64,000 nucleotides of DNA from Berberis thunbergii (lineage: Eukaryota; Streptophyta; Magnoliopsida; Ranunculales; Berberidaceae): the NCBI GenBank assembly GCA_003290165.1, contig QNQO01000806.1:434001-498000 (forward strand), read 5' to 3'. Under the pieces are notes generated by a model. The model was not told the DNA's origin, searched no databases, and worked only from the letters and a program-made list of their open reading frames with translations. This document shows, in pieces, positions 23,872 through 35,793 of the stretch. The position numbers and the translations under genes are program-made. Position 1 is the first letter of the stretch. Every line of letters starts with the position of its first letter.

Positions 23872-24369
23872 GTAAGATAAATTTTTGATATTACATGCAA
23901 TCTAGTATGGTTTGTAGATCTATTAATAGATAACTTGATCTATTCTGGAAGTAATAAATCAATAGACTATTTTGACAATGCTCGAGTCTTTTTTGTTTCT
24001 TGTTTATAGTTTGTTTAAATTTCTCAGTCATGAGAAATTTGATATTGTAGTTTATAGAGATTAGAAGCTTCCTGTATATCTGTCTTTCCTTAGAATTGAG
24101 GTTTTCCCTCTTGTGCTTGACTGGTTTTGGAACAAATTTTTGAATATTTGTTAATTATTAGGCCCTTTTTTGAATGTCTGTTAATCATTTGGCCCTCTTT
24201 TCTTTTTGTTGGAATAGTTGATTGAGTAGCTTCAAAGGACGCATAGGAAAATGCAGTATTCATTAGCTGTAATTCTGGAACATTAAATGAGGATGGCTAA
24301 TGATCTATGTGGTTAAGAAGGGAATTTTTTACAAGTTAGAACATGCCCTCCCTCCCCGCAATGCTTTTC

Positions 24370-25296
24370 TAGTTACAGAAAGCCTCCACGATGAGCCAAG
24401 GCAACCAACACCCCTCTCAGGCCTTCCAAGTCCATCCTCAGTAATTATTTGCTCACCTTACTTGTCCATGATTTGAAATTATGTATCGTATACATGTCTT
24501 AACTATATTACGTGGAATTGTGCACCTTATTTGAATTGATTGAAAGAGAAGATAAAATGGTTAACAGTATGCAATATCTCTCTCTAGTCTGTTGGCCTTA
24601 GTTGATGGTGTTTTCAACATGACATCTTGGTTTTAGTCTTATGTTTTTTAATTCCTCCCAAATTTTGCTGGTGGTATTATCTTGACACTGCTAAATGTTG
24701 TGGTATGGTTTTTAGTGTGATGTTGTTTGTGTGGAACATGTATGATGAGGTTTTTACCTGTGGTGCATAAGTTAAATTGAACTTGAGAGTGGTTGTCCAA
24801 GTTTTAGTCATTGTACAAGCTTATTGCCTGAAGTAAATTGAATTGTTGCCAATTCAGTCTTTGGTTTGTTGTGGAATTGTTTGCATGCAATATAATTGTA
24901 TATGATTACAATTTTATGGAGCTACATGTGAAGGGTATAAAGCTAAGCAAACTTGCAATTGATAAACTCTTTCAGCTTGGAAAAACCTCATGCTTGTTTG
25001 GATTAATGCTCGGGAATACTAATATTGATTATGTGAGTTGATTCATGATTATGTATGTTTTCATTTCGAATGAATTTGGAAGCTCATAAGATTATCACAC
25101 TTGACAATAATTTGATATGGTAGAATGGACTGCTAGAGGTAACAAAAGTGTTGTCCACTAGGAGTCAAGAATTTGCGAAACTTGATCTATCATACTGTGA
25201 ACTGATGTCTCATCCCTAAAAAAACTGTGTCAATCTCTCTTTGATTGGTGGCATTCTTGAGTTGAACCTTGTTGGAAATTCCATTGGACAAGAGGT
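24370..25296 (+). pseudogene. LRR-protein fragment, TONSOKU/BRUSHY1-like
   Basis: Exon-like pieces at 24920-25038 (VKGIKLSKLAIDKLFQLGKT, SCLFGLMLGNTNID) and 25124-25294 (SQEFAKLDLSYCEL, a stop, then GGILELNLVGNSIGQE) have ribonuclease-inhibitor-type LRR spacing. They resemble the C-terminal LRRs of plant TONSOKU, a replication-linked chromatin protein. A further piece near 24376-24440 (ESLHDEPRQPTPLSGLPSPS) may belong to the same gene. A stop after ELMSHP shows decay. LRR identity is fairly safe, the TONSOKU assignment less so. Confidence 0.5.
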
Positions 25297-25398
25297 TTGT
25301 TTTTTCTAAAAATTTACATCGTTATAGCCTTGAATTTGGCCTTGTGAATATTGCATGTGGTGTTTTTGTCTTGTAAGAGTTTTGCTTTGATGTACTTT

Positions 25399-25533
25399 TA
25401 TGTTTATATGGCGATTGATGATGAGGAATATGAAGATGTGGAAAAACAAAGTGACGAGAAAGAAGATTCTATTTACTTTGAAGAAATGACATTTTCATAT
25501 TATGTAAGAGCTAATGAGACTTATTTTGTATGA
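25399..25533 (+). other. Short acidic reading frame, unidentified
   Basis: A frame reading AIDDEEYEDVEKQSDEKEDS precedes the right subterminal repeats of the CACTA element. The acidic stretch looks coding but is too short to assign. Confidence 0.25.
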
Positions 25534-25843
25534 CAACCTAGCTCAAAGCAAATGGGCAAAAAAAAAAAAAAAATTTAATAGCATTTTAAAAGTGTCATGA
25601 GTAATTAATTTAATAGCATTATGAAAATATTGTAGAAAATTATGTAACAACATTTTTTAAACGCTATGAAAAGAATTACAACAACTTGTCACAAATGCTA
25701 ATATATCTAGCTATAGCGTTTTTTGCATGCTATAAATGAGGATTTTTTGCATAGTGTAGGCTGGACGCTATATCCTCGTGATGAATCTCTATGCCACGTG
25801 TACGATCCTGATGACTGGTCCATTTTGATGTATCATCAATATG

Positions 25844-26827
25844 TGTGCATATATATATATACACACAAATGCACACACACATCAACAACTTCGATTTGGA
25901 TCAGTTTCTCCTCAAGTCAGAAGCGTGGGCTAGTAAATTTAATATCATCCTACAATTATTTGATTTGTCTTGGTCGGTGTGAGACTTATATCATCGATCT
26001 AAGACCTGAGACAATTTTGTTTTGTGTTTTTTTCTTTTTGTTAGAACCCTATCACTCAATCCAATACATACTTATTTTGGAACTCGAGAGTATTATTTTC
26101 ATTGGGTCCGAGATCAGTCTAGACTAGAAAGCATCCACGAAACATATCTTACATAGTCATTTTCAAATTACAAACGTAGAAGCATATCCTGGATCCAAGA
26201 TTAATGTAATCGGTCTCAAACCTAAGGGTTAGTTATTTATGTATTTTTCAATTCGTAAAGCATAACTCATGTTCTAGATTGATAAGTTCAATCTCGGACT
26301 TGAAAATATTTTTCCCCTACTTAGATTTTAACTCTGATCTGAGAGTTATACAATGAAAACCTAAAATTGATTGTTATATAGAATTTTGAATTCAATTCCA
26401 ATGAATTCAAAATGATAGAACTTAAAACTAAAATTGATCCTTCGGGACTTTCATTATGAAGAGTACAAATCATTTCTATTTTATATTTTTCATTTTACAA
26501 AACCTAAGTAATAACATTCAATTCTAACACTTATCATTGATGAAAACTAAATCTCTACGTACCACTTTCATGGAGTCTTGAAACTATGTGGAGGAGTTTT
26601 TTTTTTAATCCCTTACCCCTCCCACCCCAGATGCCACCGGTTGGGATTGACCCTGTGACCTAGAGATACCATCCGTATATGGAGGAGTTGATATTGTGAT
26701 ATTTTCATACTTTTTTGCCTTCAAACGCTTTGTAAAACTTTGAATCTTCAATTGATATATAACACCCTTGATGTCCTTGTTCACTGATTAGTTGATTGGA
26801 AAATGAGTTCTCCATGATTGCAAATCA
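25844..26827. other. No gene seen
   Basis: AT-rich spacer with a short TA/CA microsatellite at 25848-25880. Nothing coding was recognised. Confidence 0.45.
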
Positions 26828-26830
26828 AGT

Positions 26831-27260
26831 CTCTACAAAAAAAGCCTTTAGGGCCATAGGCAAAATTGTCGCTATAAACAACATTTCATTGCCATACATA
26901 TTGGGTGATAAAATATTTGTCACGCAAAGGTTGTCTCTACTGCTCTGTATCGCAAACATTTGTGCGACGAACAAAAATCTTTGTGGCCACAGAGTCCTTT
27001 TGAGCGACGAGAACAAAGTTCGTTGTGAAATAGTGCGTCGCGTAATACTATTTTGCGCGACTCTCATTTCAACACAGGAAATAGAACGGTAATTCGTGCA
27101 GAATATAATTATGTGATTAACTATTTCGTCGCGTTAAACTTTGCCGGCGTAACTCAATCGTGACGAACCCTTTCGTCGCGTTACAATTTGTCGGCTTAAC
27201 TCAATGGTGACGAACCGTTCATCTCGCAAGATTTTATTTGTGCGACAACAATATTCATTT
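26831..27260. repeat. Left terminal and subterminal repeats of the large CACTA
   Basis: Repeated GCGACGA, TTCGTCGCG and GTCGC motifs in both orientations (for example 26965-27065 and 27124-27245), typical of a transposase-binding subterminal region. The same motif set fills 54855-55482. Confidence 0.75.
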
Positions 27261-27570
27261 CTCTAATGTTGCATCGGGATTATCGATTGTGAGCTGTTCC
27301 AACGGAGTTTTCGAGGGGTGCTCCTAGGCCACTTGCTCCATGAGGCATCCCGCCTCTCCCCCATCGTTTCATTCATTAAAAAAATTATTAAAAATTAATA
27401 ACTTTTAAAACAACAGAAGTGACAACATGCAAAAAATAAAACTTACATGCAACTTCACAGCCACCTTATTGCCAAGTAGTGCATAAAGATTTTTGAACAT
27501 GCCGATTTCTGGAAATTTTGAACCCTCCTATAAAACATTGTTAAAAAAGTAAGCCATCTAATATAAACAT

Positions 27571-30500
27571 TGTCACGCCCCAATTTTAGAAGAAAACGAA
27601 AATCTTAAAATCCACGTAGGATTATCCATTTCCCAAAAAACTCGGGTCGTGAAAATTCATAACAACATAAACAATTAGCAACAACAATTAAAACATGATT
27701 TAATTATTGAAACAATTAAAAACTCTAACCCGGAAAGGTTCTGACGTTGCTAGCCCCACTAACGGAATTTCAGTAATGCTGCTAAAAAATCTCTAAACCT
27801 GAAAGGATAATTGGCTACATTCCCAAAGGAATGTACCCAAGAAGCAAAAGCTCACTTAGGTCAGTAATAAAGCTGGTGTGAGAAATCTTCATCCCAAAAT
27901 CAATAAATCCACACGTGATAACATCAAACTAAACAAAACAATAAACAACCACACCAATAGATAGTTCCTCGATGAGGTAAATGTGTCATGCAAGAAAAAC
28001 ACAATTTAAGGAATTTACTTCCTCTATGAGGCAATCATATCATCATCCAAATAACTAAATATGCATTTTATAGTACTTACATTGTAGTAGTTGCCTATGG
28101 CAAGTCTGACCTGTAGAAATATGTTAGTAGACTTACCATCTTGCACAAAACGGTTAGAAACAAACAAATAAAATTTATTAGTTATCAATCATCATAAATG
28201 CAATTCATTTTCAAACAATGATACAAATCATAGTCATATTAGACTATTATTAAAATATCAACAAACGCAATTTCTACCTTTAGGAAGACATATAGTTCTC
28301 ATTCTAAGGTTGAATGAGCATTTAGTTTCTTCCTTTAAGGTAATCATGCACATACACAAAAATATCTCACTTCTTTTCCACAATCGCACTACCCTCCTTG
28401 TGCCGAATGCACCTCACCCAAGTGTGCCTCCCTTGCATTCGAAACCACTCGGAGCGTACATGTTCCAAGTGGGGTGCCACATCGAGGAATATGTCATCTC
28501 ACCTAAAGTTTGATCCATGGCAAACATTTCCTAAATCTACACATACAACCGAACTCACATGGAACGATGCACCAATATGCAGACAAGTCTGCATACCCAT
28601 AATTATATCACACGTATACAAGCAAGCCTGTATACAAAAATAATTCTCTTTTTTTTCCATTTTTTTTTTCGGAGTTGTGAAAAAGAGAAAATAAATAAAT
28701 AAATAAATCCTCAAAACTCTTTTTCGCTAACGCTTTGTCAACCATAACAAATCAACCACAATGGTCACCCATTCTATTGGGGAAACAAATAACAGTTTCA
28801 TAATTACTAAGTCTCAAGTATACACTTCACAACGTCACGCACAAGTCACTTGTATCACACGTCAAACGAAGCTCACACTTAGAATGCGTTTGAAATAACT
28901 GTACATATTATCATAAAACGATTAAACTTTATTGATAAACAATAGACAATAAAGTTATATACATTACAGTATGACTAATCATCAAGCAAATTCGCAATCC
29001 CATATATCCCTACAATATGCTCAACTAATAGCAAAATTTTCATAAAAACTAAACTTAATTTGCAAATATTCATATACATTTAGCTACCTCAGATCTACTC
29101 TAACCCCATAATTAATTTTCTATCAAGCATATACCAAAAACAAATCTGACAATAACATCTATCACAAATTTATCAACTACTCTAAGGCATTCATGTATTG
29201 TATTTTTGTAAGGTAAAAGAGAACGAGAATTACTCACAAATTTGGAAGCGATGAATCAAGTTTCCGTAAAACCAATAAATAAATAAAAAATCTCCATAAC
29301 GTCAAGCACACTAAATGTGAACAAGTGCACACAAATCCCACATCCCAAGCCGCAATAAAAATATAAAATTCAACCTCAAATCAAACCCGTGTGTTCAAAC
29401 ACGTACACGTGCACACACAAAACTATGTGCTTAACACGTTTCTCCTCTATTTTTTTTTCTTTTCTCTCTTTCATCGCCAAATCATGTCAACTCCAAAAGA
29501 AATTAATCAATCATTGATTCCCACCTATTAACAACCCCTTTGAAACAAAGTATCCCGAACGCTCCCTCTCTCACTGCGAAAAAATGCACGCAAATATCTG
29601 CTGTTTGGTTTCATTATTTACTATTCCAATCCTCTTAGTTTGCGTACAAGAATGGAGAAACCCATAGACAAATGAGTTCAAGCCACTCTTTAATTGAAAA
29701 ACATTGTTCTTGTATATTTCCAAATCATAAAGAAATCTCTAAAGTTATTTTTCCTGACCATATAATGAATCACCCTTCTTTGACTTTACCCTTAGTGTAT
29801 GTGTTGGATTTACATTTTTTTTATTATCAAACACAGTAGTATAATGGCAATACATCCGCAACAACTATTCAACAGTTATTAAAATAGTGATGTCAAAATG
29901 AACAGCGAATAGTGACGTCAAAATAGTCGTGCTTCCACATGAACAGTGACGTCAAACAGTGAACAATGTTTTCAAACAGTGAACCGTGATGTCAAACAAT
30001 AAACCGTGATGTCAAATAGAGAACAATGATGTCAAACAGTGAACATTGTTTTCAAACAGTGAACAGTGTTTTCAAACAGTGAAACCGTGATGTCAAATAG
30101 TGAACAGTGTTTTAAAACAATAAAACAGTAATGGAAGAACCATCAACAATAAGACAATAAAACGGATTTCACAAATATTCCCATCAAAACAGATTTCACA
30201 AATGTCCCCATCAACAGTAAGACAAAACATATTTCATCAAAGGGGTATTCTTCAAAGATTTCATCAAAGGGTATTCTCCATGACGAGATGAAAGATAGGG
30301 TGATGGCAACATTTATTTGACAAATAGATCTTATACTAAACTCCATAAACAATAAAAAAAAATAGAGATTAGAGTTTTACTTACCTCTTTTTGCAAGAAT
30401 CCCAAGATTTGAGCAAATTTCTTCCTTCAGCACCTCCCACCTTTTTCAACGTAAGTTTTCCTTTTCTTCTGTGTGTATCCAGAGAGAAAAAGGAGGCTAG

Positions 30501-30717
30501 GGTTTAAATGAGTTTTTTTTAATTAGGGTTTCTTTGGCTAAACACAACCATCACTCATCTCTTACTCACCACCAGCCTAAACCTAGGTCCTAAATTAAAA
30601 TCATACAATATAATTATTTGTAACTATTACCAATTAATAATTACTACCAATAAATAAATATTATTAACTTCTAAAATAATAAAAGTATATTGATAAGTGA
30701 ATTAGGCGGGTATTACA
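27571..30717. mobile_element. Solo LTR of a long-LTR retrotransposon, copy 1
   Basis: Begins TGTCACGCCCC and ends GGGTATTACA (TG...CA), with perfect 5-bp duplications AACAT at 27566-27570 and 30718-30722. Its first ~600 bases are collinear with copy 2 at 50789. There is no PBS, PPT or coding region, so this is a solo LTR of about 3.15 kb or an equally long non-autonomous unit. LTRs of 2-5 kb starting with TGT..ACGCCCC are typical of Tekay/Del-type gypsy elements (inference). Confidence 0.8.
29890..30125. repeat. About 20-bp tandem repeat inside the solo LTR
   Basis: Around ten degenerate copies of a unit like CAAACAGTGAACAGTGATGT, mixing GTGATGTCAAA and GTGTTTTCAAA variants. Copy 2 of the LTR shows no equivalent tract at the corresponding place, so expansion is specific to this copy. 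Confidence 0.7.
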
Positions 30718-30949
30718 AACATTTAATTGAATGTATTGACTAAAAATAAAACAATGAAAATTAAACATATTAATTCAATTACTAGACGTCGTTCCTCCAC
30801 CCTGTAAGAGAAGGGCAATGAACCAGAATGATGTAGAATTTTCTTTTTGACGTCGGTTCACCTTGTTCACCTCAGATCTTTTCTGTATAATTATTCAATA
30901 TATATTAAACATATGATTTATTACATATATATATATATAAATATGTTTA

Positions 30950-31958
30950 TTTTAATTAAATAAAAATGTTAATGCTTACCAAAAATGTGGAAGTTCGAAA
31001 ATGATCGCACAACCACACCCACTCATCAAGCCTATGCTTCAATTCGATTGGGGATTGTGCCTTAGCACTCTCCACATTAGGAAACGTCGGGAAGTATCGG
31101 TGGAAATCGTGCTTCCAATTCCCGTACCAATCCACGCATATACCGGTGATGTATTCATGAATGTTGGAATCATTCATGTCAAACTCAAAGTTGACGTGAA
31201 TTTTTAAATATTATTTATTAGAGAACATTAAGGCCCAAAGAGATAAGTTATATCAAACCATGTAAAACTACAAGCAAAACCTTCAAAAGTTTCTACATTA
31301 TAAAGATTCTAATTATTAAAGGTTGAGATGAATGGCTAAAACTTACTGTGAGGGCGTCCAACACCTCGGCCGCATCTCGGGCTTGACCTCACTTCAAGAT
31401 GAGGATGTCATAGAACAATGGTTGTGAATGATTGCACCGATGTCGTGCACCAAGAAGTCGTTAATCTTCGCTGATTGCGAGCGATGGTGACTAGGATCCT
31501 ACACTACGGGAATGTGTGCGTTAGTGGTTCGTGTGATCCTTTGGGATTTTAGTTGTCTACAGGGCCCACTTGTTTTCTTTGCTACTATAAAATTAAAAAA
31601 AAATCAATTTATGCCGAAAATGATGAGGGAGACTTAAATTTATTACCTCTAGGGAGCTCTCCATCTCCCTGGGGGAAGGGTTTACATCCTCAGTCATGGT
31701 TACAGTTTTGAGTGCAATCTTAGGAGCCGCTGATCGACGATTTGTCCGTCGAGCGAGAACTTGAGGAACTGATCTGGTCGATGAAGACTAATCAACGACT
31801 GGAACATTTGATCCTTGTGTTGGGGGAGTACGGATAGAAGCAGCCCCTGTAGCGGGATCACTAATGGCGGAATGAGCTACGCTGGGCGGAGGAGCGGCGG
31901 CCGAACTACTAGTAGCAACAATTACGGGCCTACGTTTCCTTGATTTCAAAGAAGCCAT
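30950..31958 (-). pseudogene. Second ORF of the CACTA element, plant transposase (Transposase_24-like)
   Basis: Proteins with the PF03004-type domain are encoded beside TNP2 in plant CACTA elements and are thought to bind element ends. From an ATG at 31958 the minus strand reads MASLKSRKRRPVIVATSSSA, a low-complexity N terminus, with one in-frame stop near 31788. The middle (31560-31380) reads TSGPCRQLKSQRITRTTNAH then KINDFLVHDIGAIIHNH. The last exon (31177-30960) reads DWYGNWKHDFHRYFPTFPNV then RLDEWVWLCDHF, the conserved W..L..Y and WxxLCD motifs. Stops and shifts make it non-functional. Confidence 0.7.
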
Positions 31959-32372
31959 CTGAACCAAAATAATAAAAATACAACACAACAATTACAATGA
32001 GGAACAATGAATGCACTTCAGATAGATTAAATAAAAACAACATATAAATAATATATCAACTTAAAAATAACATATAGATAAAAACCACAATGCAGGATGG
32101 TAAATTTGTTACAGAAACAGAAAGGCATATACTCTGTTTTTTTTTTCTTCTGCTGGGCAGTGATTGAAATCACAATGCTTTCAAGAGATGCAAATTTTCT
32201 AGGCTCTGTTTTACTGGATTTTCTATTTCAAACAGCCTCGTAAATCATACATTTTAAATGCCTAGAGGTATTCTGCAAATCAGTCCATAGAAACCTGCCT
32301 CTTTCATGCATATAATTATATATGTGTCCCTAAAAGTCCCCAATTCATTGTAAAAACTTCTACTGTTTTTAA

Positions 32373-32543
32373 TTGTCAGCAAAAAAAAGCATTGATGCAA
32401 AAGAAAGACTTAAAAGAGATCAAAACTTAATCAACATGAGAACAACATATATGCATCAGATGAGAAAAAAAAATCAACTCTTGATTGATCATCAAACAAA
32501 ACGAAGAGAGGCAATTGCTGTTTGCTGCAGACTTCTATTGGTA
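32373..32543 (+). pseudogene. Left remnant of PP2C-derived sequence at the inner CACTA insertion site
   Basis: The last ~45 bases (GGCAATTGCTGTTTGCTGCA to TTCTATTG) match 44936-44968, part of a PP2C-like tandem duplication on the other side of the 12.3-kb insert. Reading across the insertion (…CTATTG GTA | GCAAATG…) restores the duplicated text, which confirms the insertion point. Upstream of 32490 the protein frame is lysine-rich and unassigned. Confidence 0.6.
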
Positions 32544-32559
32544 CACTACAAGAAAAAGT

Positions 32560-33226
32560 CTCATCAATAGCGTTTCAAAACCGCTATGGTATCCTACTAT
32601 AGCGGTTTAGTAACCGCTATAACAGCCAAAGCTATAAAAGAAACACGGGCTATTATAGCGTTTTTAAACCGCTATGGTAGGTAGACTATTTATAGCGGTT
32701 TTAAAACGCTATGGTAGACTATACATAGCGGTTAAAAAACGCTATCGAAGACTATAAACCGCTATGGAATACTCTACTATAGCGCTTGAAAACCGCTATG
32801 GTAAACTATACATAGCAGTTTAAAAACGCTATCGAAGACTATAAAACCGCTATGGAATGCTCTACTATAGCGTTTTAAAATCGCCATGGTAGACTATACA
32901 TAGCAGTTTAAAAATGCTATGGCAGACTATAAAACTGCTATGGAATAGTCTACTATAGCGTTTTAAAACCGCTATGGTAGACTATACATATCAGTTTAAA
33001 AACACTATGGCAGTCTATAAACCTGCTATGGAATAGCCTACTATGGCGTTTCAAAACCGCTATTTATAGTCTACCATAGCGTTTTAAAACTGCTATAAAA
33101 CGTTCTTATATACTATACCATAGCGGTTTTGAAATGCTACAGTATGTTTATATCCTTTAAAAATTATATTGTAGACTAATATTATAGCGTTTTGAAAAGC
33201 TATTAATCAACATTTTTCTTGTAGTA
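32560..33226. repeat. Subterminal palindromic array of the inner CACTA
   Basis: More than twenty units alternating TATAGCGGTTTTAAAACGCT and its complement forms with spacers such as GGTAGACTATACATAG. It ends at TTTTTCTTGTAGTAG (33212-33226), a near copy of the outer terminus. Arms can pair, so long hairpin transcripts are possible. Confidence 0.85.
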
Positions 33227-33599
33227 GAGCCAGTTCACCGTAATCTGGAAACTTGAAAAGGAAAGTAGATCAAGACACAAGATTATGGAATACATTTTAT
33301 TGACAACAAATTTGAATAATAGCTTGAAAATGTACCAATACAAAACCATTCATGGTGCACAATAATTCTCTCGAAAACAGGAAGGGGAGCAACTAACTAC
33401 TGCAGAATATTCAACACAACACTTGCCTACTCCTGGATTTCAGTTAGATGCTTCTAAAGTGAATCAACATAATCAACAAATTGATTTGCACCTGATGCAT
33501 CAGCAGTAATGAATGACAGGTGTGTTTGATGCATCAGCAGTAATGAATCAACAAATTGATTTGCACCTGGATTTCACTTTTGTTGTTGTCCTCCTCTTC

Positions 33600-34270
33600 C
33601 TCAGCTAGGATGTTCAAGTCAAGTGTGTTTGAGCTAATTGCCTTGAGAACACCTTTTCACTTTGCTTGATTGATGAAATGATGTCTTCCTCATCACTTGT
33701 TCTTCGATATTTGGATTCTTTTGGTGAATCCCATTCTGCTTTTCGCTTGTGACCAGATTCAACTGAATCTTCAATGTGCAATTTCATGTGGATTATGCCA
33801 TCTGAAGTTCCCCTTCTTTCCTGATTAGCACCTGTAGTCAAAATGAACATAGCCTACGAAAAACTCACCTCTCTCCCAAGTGAAACTTCGGAGTTACTGT
33901 CATTGTAGCCATCAGAAAGGAATTTCAAGAACTGGGTATCAGCAAAGTCGACCCCTTCTATCAAAATCACACACTTTCTGTCTTTTCTTAATGCTTCTCC
34001 AAGGGTTTGACATGGGTTGGGCTCATCTTCTCTTCTCATGTTCATGTGAACTAAGTGATCACCAGACCCACCAAAGGAATATTCCACTATTGCTCGAGCC
34101 AGTCGCCTTTTGCACATCCAATCATCCCCTTGAATCAATAACCAAGTCCCATTTTTCTTACTAGCTTTTGGGTCAAGTAGAGCTTTTGATATTGAAGGCA
34201 TTGCCTCACATTTCCAAGGAACATTATCTTGCAATAGCTTTTGTAATTCCTCCATTCCTTTCTCCTTCTC
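33600..34270 (-). pseudogene. SMAX1-LIKE (SMXL3/4/5-type) C-terminal fragment
   Basis: SMXL proteins are ClpB-related nuclear repressors; SMXL3/4/5 act in phloem formation. The exon at 34262-33870 reads LQKLLQDNVPWKCEAMPSIS then GTWLLIQGDDWMCKRRLARA, the degenerate P-loop/ATPase region, and CVILIEGVDFADTQFLKFLS, the Walker B-like region. The next exon (33835-33612) reads GTSDGIIHMKLHIEDSVESG then HKRKAEWDSPKESKYRR, the nuclear-localisation-like segment. It then stops before the EAR motif. Donor and acceptor borders are present near 33866 and 33836. N-terminal Clp-N repeats are absent. Confidence 0.75.
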
Positions 34271-34302
34271 TGAAAATAAAGAAGTACCAAGTGCAAGAGT
34301 GA

Positions 34303-34507
34303 TCATGAAGCAGTAGTATATAACCAAAAACTATATAAGCTGTCAGAAAATGCACCAAAAACCAAAAACTATATAAGCTATATAACCAAAAACTATATAA
34401 GCTATAACCAAAAACTATATCAGCTGTCAAAAAACTATATAAGCTGTCAGAAAATGCACCAAAAACCTTTGGTAGAATGTCGAGAAAATCATGAAGCAGT
34501 AGTATAT
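34303..34507. repeat. Local tandem duplication
   Basis: ATCATGAAGCAGTAGTATAT occurs at 34303-34322 and again at 34488-34507. Between them ACCAAAAACTATATAAGCT is repeated five or six times with a GTCAGAAAATGCACC spacer. It lies in intron sequence next to the SMXL fragment. Confidence 0.75.
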
Positions 34508-35699
34508 TTTCCCGTAACAAAATAGTGGAGAATTTGTTCACGAACCATAATCAACAGATGGCGACACCACAGATTGTCCCTGTAGTCGTTCCTCACAGCT
34601 GTTCCAGGGTCTGTCACGACCCAGCAAATTCATCCAGAGCCGCACAGGAAAACAGGAGCAATGGTGCTCAAGGACAGATGCACCTATTTAGTCGGCCTCT
34701 ATGCATCCTCGAGATGTCATAGCAGGAGTACCTGGTGAAATTACGTATGAAGCTGATTGATAACCCATGAAGATATTGAATTTCAACAAGCAAACACTGA
34801 CAGAATCTTATTCATACCTATCCTCACACCCCCTGTACATATAGCTCCATTATCACCAAATATAGCACTTTTATTAAGTGTAATGTGGCAAATCTCACAT
34901 ACCTTCTCATAGTTCTTACCTGAAAAATAAAAATAAATGCATAAGAAAATAAGGCCGGGAAAAAAAAGAAAGAAAATGAAAGCTGAGCTAACAGTATATC
35001 ATAAAAGTCTATATGCACGATCACATGCTAACACGCATTAAAACTGGTTATCTAGATTATGTAAATCCATGAAATGGTGACAAGTACTGTAAGTTATCAG
35101 TACGTTAAGATAATTCAAAGTTATTCGTCACTAACTATAATGTGCACCTTAAAGTAGCATACCAATAAAGCTGCTTCAATACCCCAATATCATAGTTTTC
35201 CCAACCAATATAAAAAATAAACAGAGAAATCAGCTAGAATTTTCTAAAACAGTAAGATGATGTAAACTGAAAGAAAGGTTCTACACAGTAAGCTCTGATG
35301 TGTTTCAGGGAGAAGATGCAGACAATACATTGACACTAGAAAAGGAATTAACAGATATTTCTACTGGTGGAATGGTTTTTTAATAATCGTGGCTGTGAGA
35401 AAACAAGGGAATCTTGTGTGATCCTCCATGTTATCAACACTTTTATTCAATGAAATAAGGGAATGCTCTTGTAGATGCTCTTTTGTTTTCATGTCCAAGT
35501 AAAAAACGAAAATGCGAACAGCCATTCATAAAGAAGAAAAGGATATATACAGACATGTTTTTGTACAATAAGAGAAAATGACAAACAGTTCCTAGATAGG
35601 TGCATGCCACCATATGTTCAAGGCATTGGGTTAGAAACACAAAACTAGCAATTTCAAAGGACATGCTAACATAAATTGAAATAAATTTTTTTTTCCAAC

Positions 35700-35793
35700 C
35701 TGTCTGTCCTCTGCAAGGCCCATTTGGATGCTCGTAAGTGACGAATAAAGCTGCTGTGAAACAGCACCTACACCAGTTTCTCCAAAAGACACC
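35700..35793 (-). pseudogene. Single well-bordered exon of an unidentified gene
   Basis: Minus-strand exon with a TTTGCAG acceptor and a CAG|GTTGG donor, encoding VSFGETGVGAVSQQLYSSLT then SIQMGLAEDRQ. The frame is open and the composition is protein-like. I do not recognise the family. A further exon-like piece at about 36030-36105 (DGQSSAQWMVFERQIRELKA) may be from the same source. Confidence 0.45.

Larger units (their letters stand above)
21572..25756 (+). mobile_element. Non-autonomous CACTA element with captured ACS and LRR fragments
   Basis: Starts CACTAGACCACAATTGC and ends GGATTTTTTGCATAGTG, both ending in the CACTA/TAGTG pentamer. The exact triplet TAG flanks it (21569-21571 and 25757-25759), and it disrupts an LTR that is collinear with the intact copy, so both borders are fixed independently. 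Short AATAGCATTTT/GCTATA repeats lie near both ends. There is no transposase. Inside, a CT-rich leader is followed by plus-strand exon fragments. Confidence 0.9.
14633..25838 (-). mobile_element. Non-autonomous LTR retrotransposon with gag and antisense ORF, split by a CACTA insertion
   Basis: Two LTR copies flank the element (14633-15201; 21107-21571 continued at 25760-25838). On the minus strand the LTR starts TGATGATACATC and ends in CATCA. Flanking bases are ATATA (14628-14632) and ATATG (25839-25843), a 4/5 matching target duplication. A primer binding site lies next to the right LTR and a G-rich polypurine tract next to the left LTR, which fixes the orientation as minus. Internal content: a gag (minus), two tandem-repeat tracts and a long broken ORF on the plus strand. 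No protease, reverse transcriptase, RNase H or integrase is visible. Without the CACTA insertion it is about 7.0 kb. Confidence 0.85.
21107..25838 (-). repeat. 5' LTR of the retrotransposon, interrupted
   Basis: The LTR is present as 21107-21571 and 25760-25838. Between them lies a CACTA element flanked by the duplicated triplet TAG. Removing the insert and one TAG restores an LTR of about 544 bases collinear with 14633-15201. Confidence 0.85.

Noticed and set aside
32544..33230. A short (about 690-bp) CACTA MITE ending at TTTTTCTTGTAGTA (33225)
   Set aside because: The right flank (GAG) does not match the left TSD (GTA), whereas the end at 44888 gives a perfect GTA duplication and restores the interrupted PP2C text. 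The inner string is treated as part of the subterminal array, though a solo origin is not excluded.
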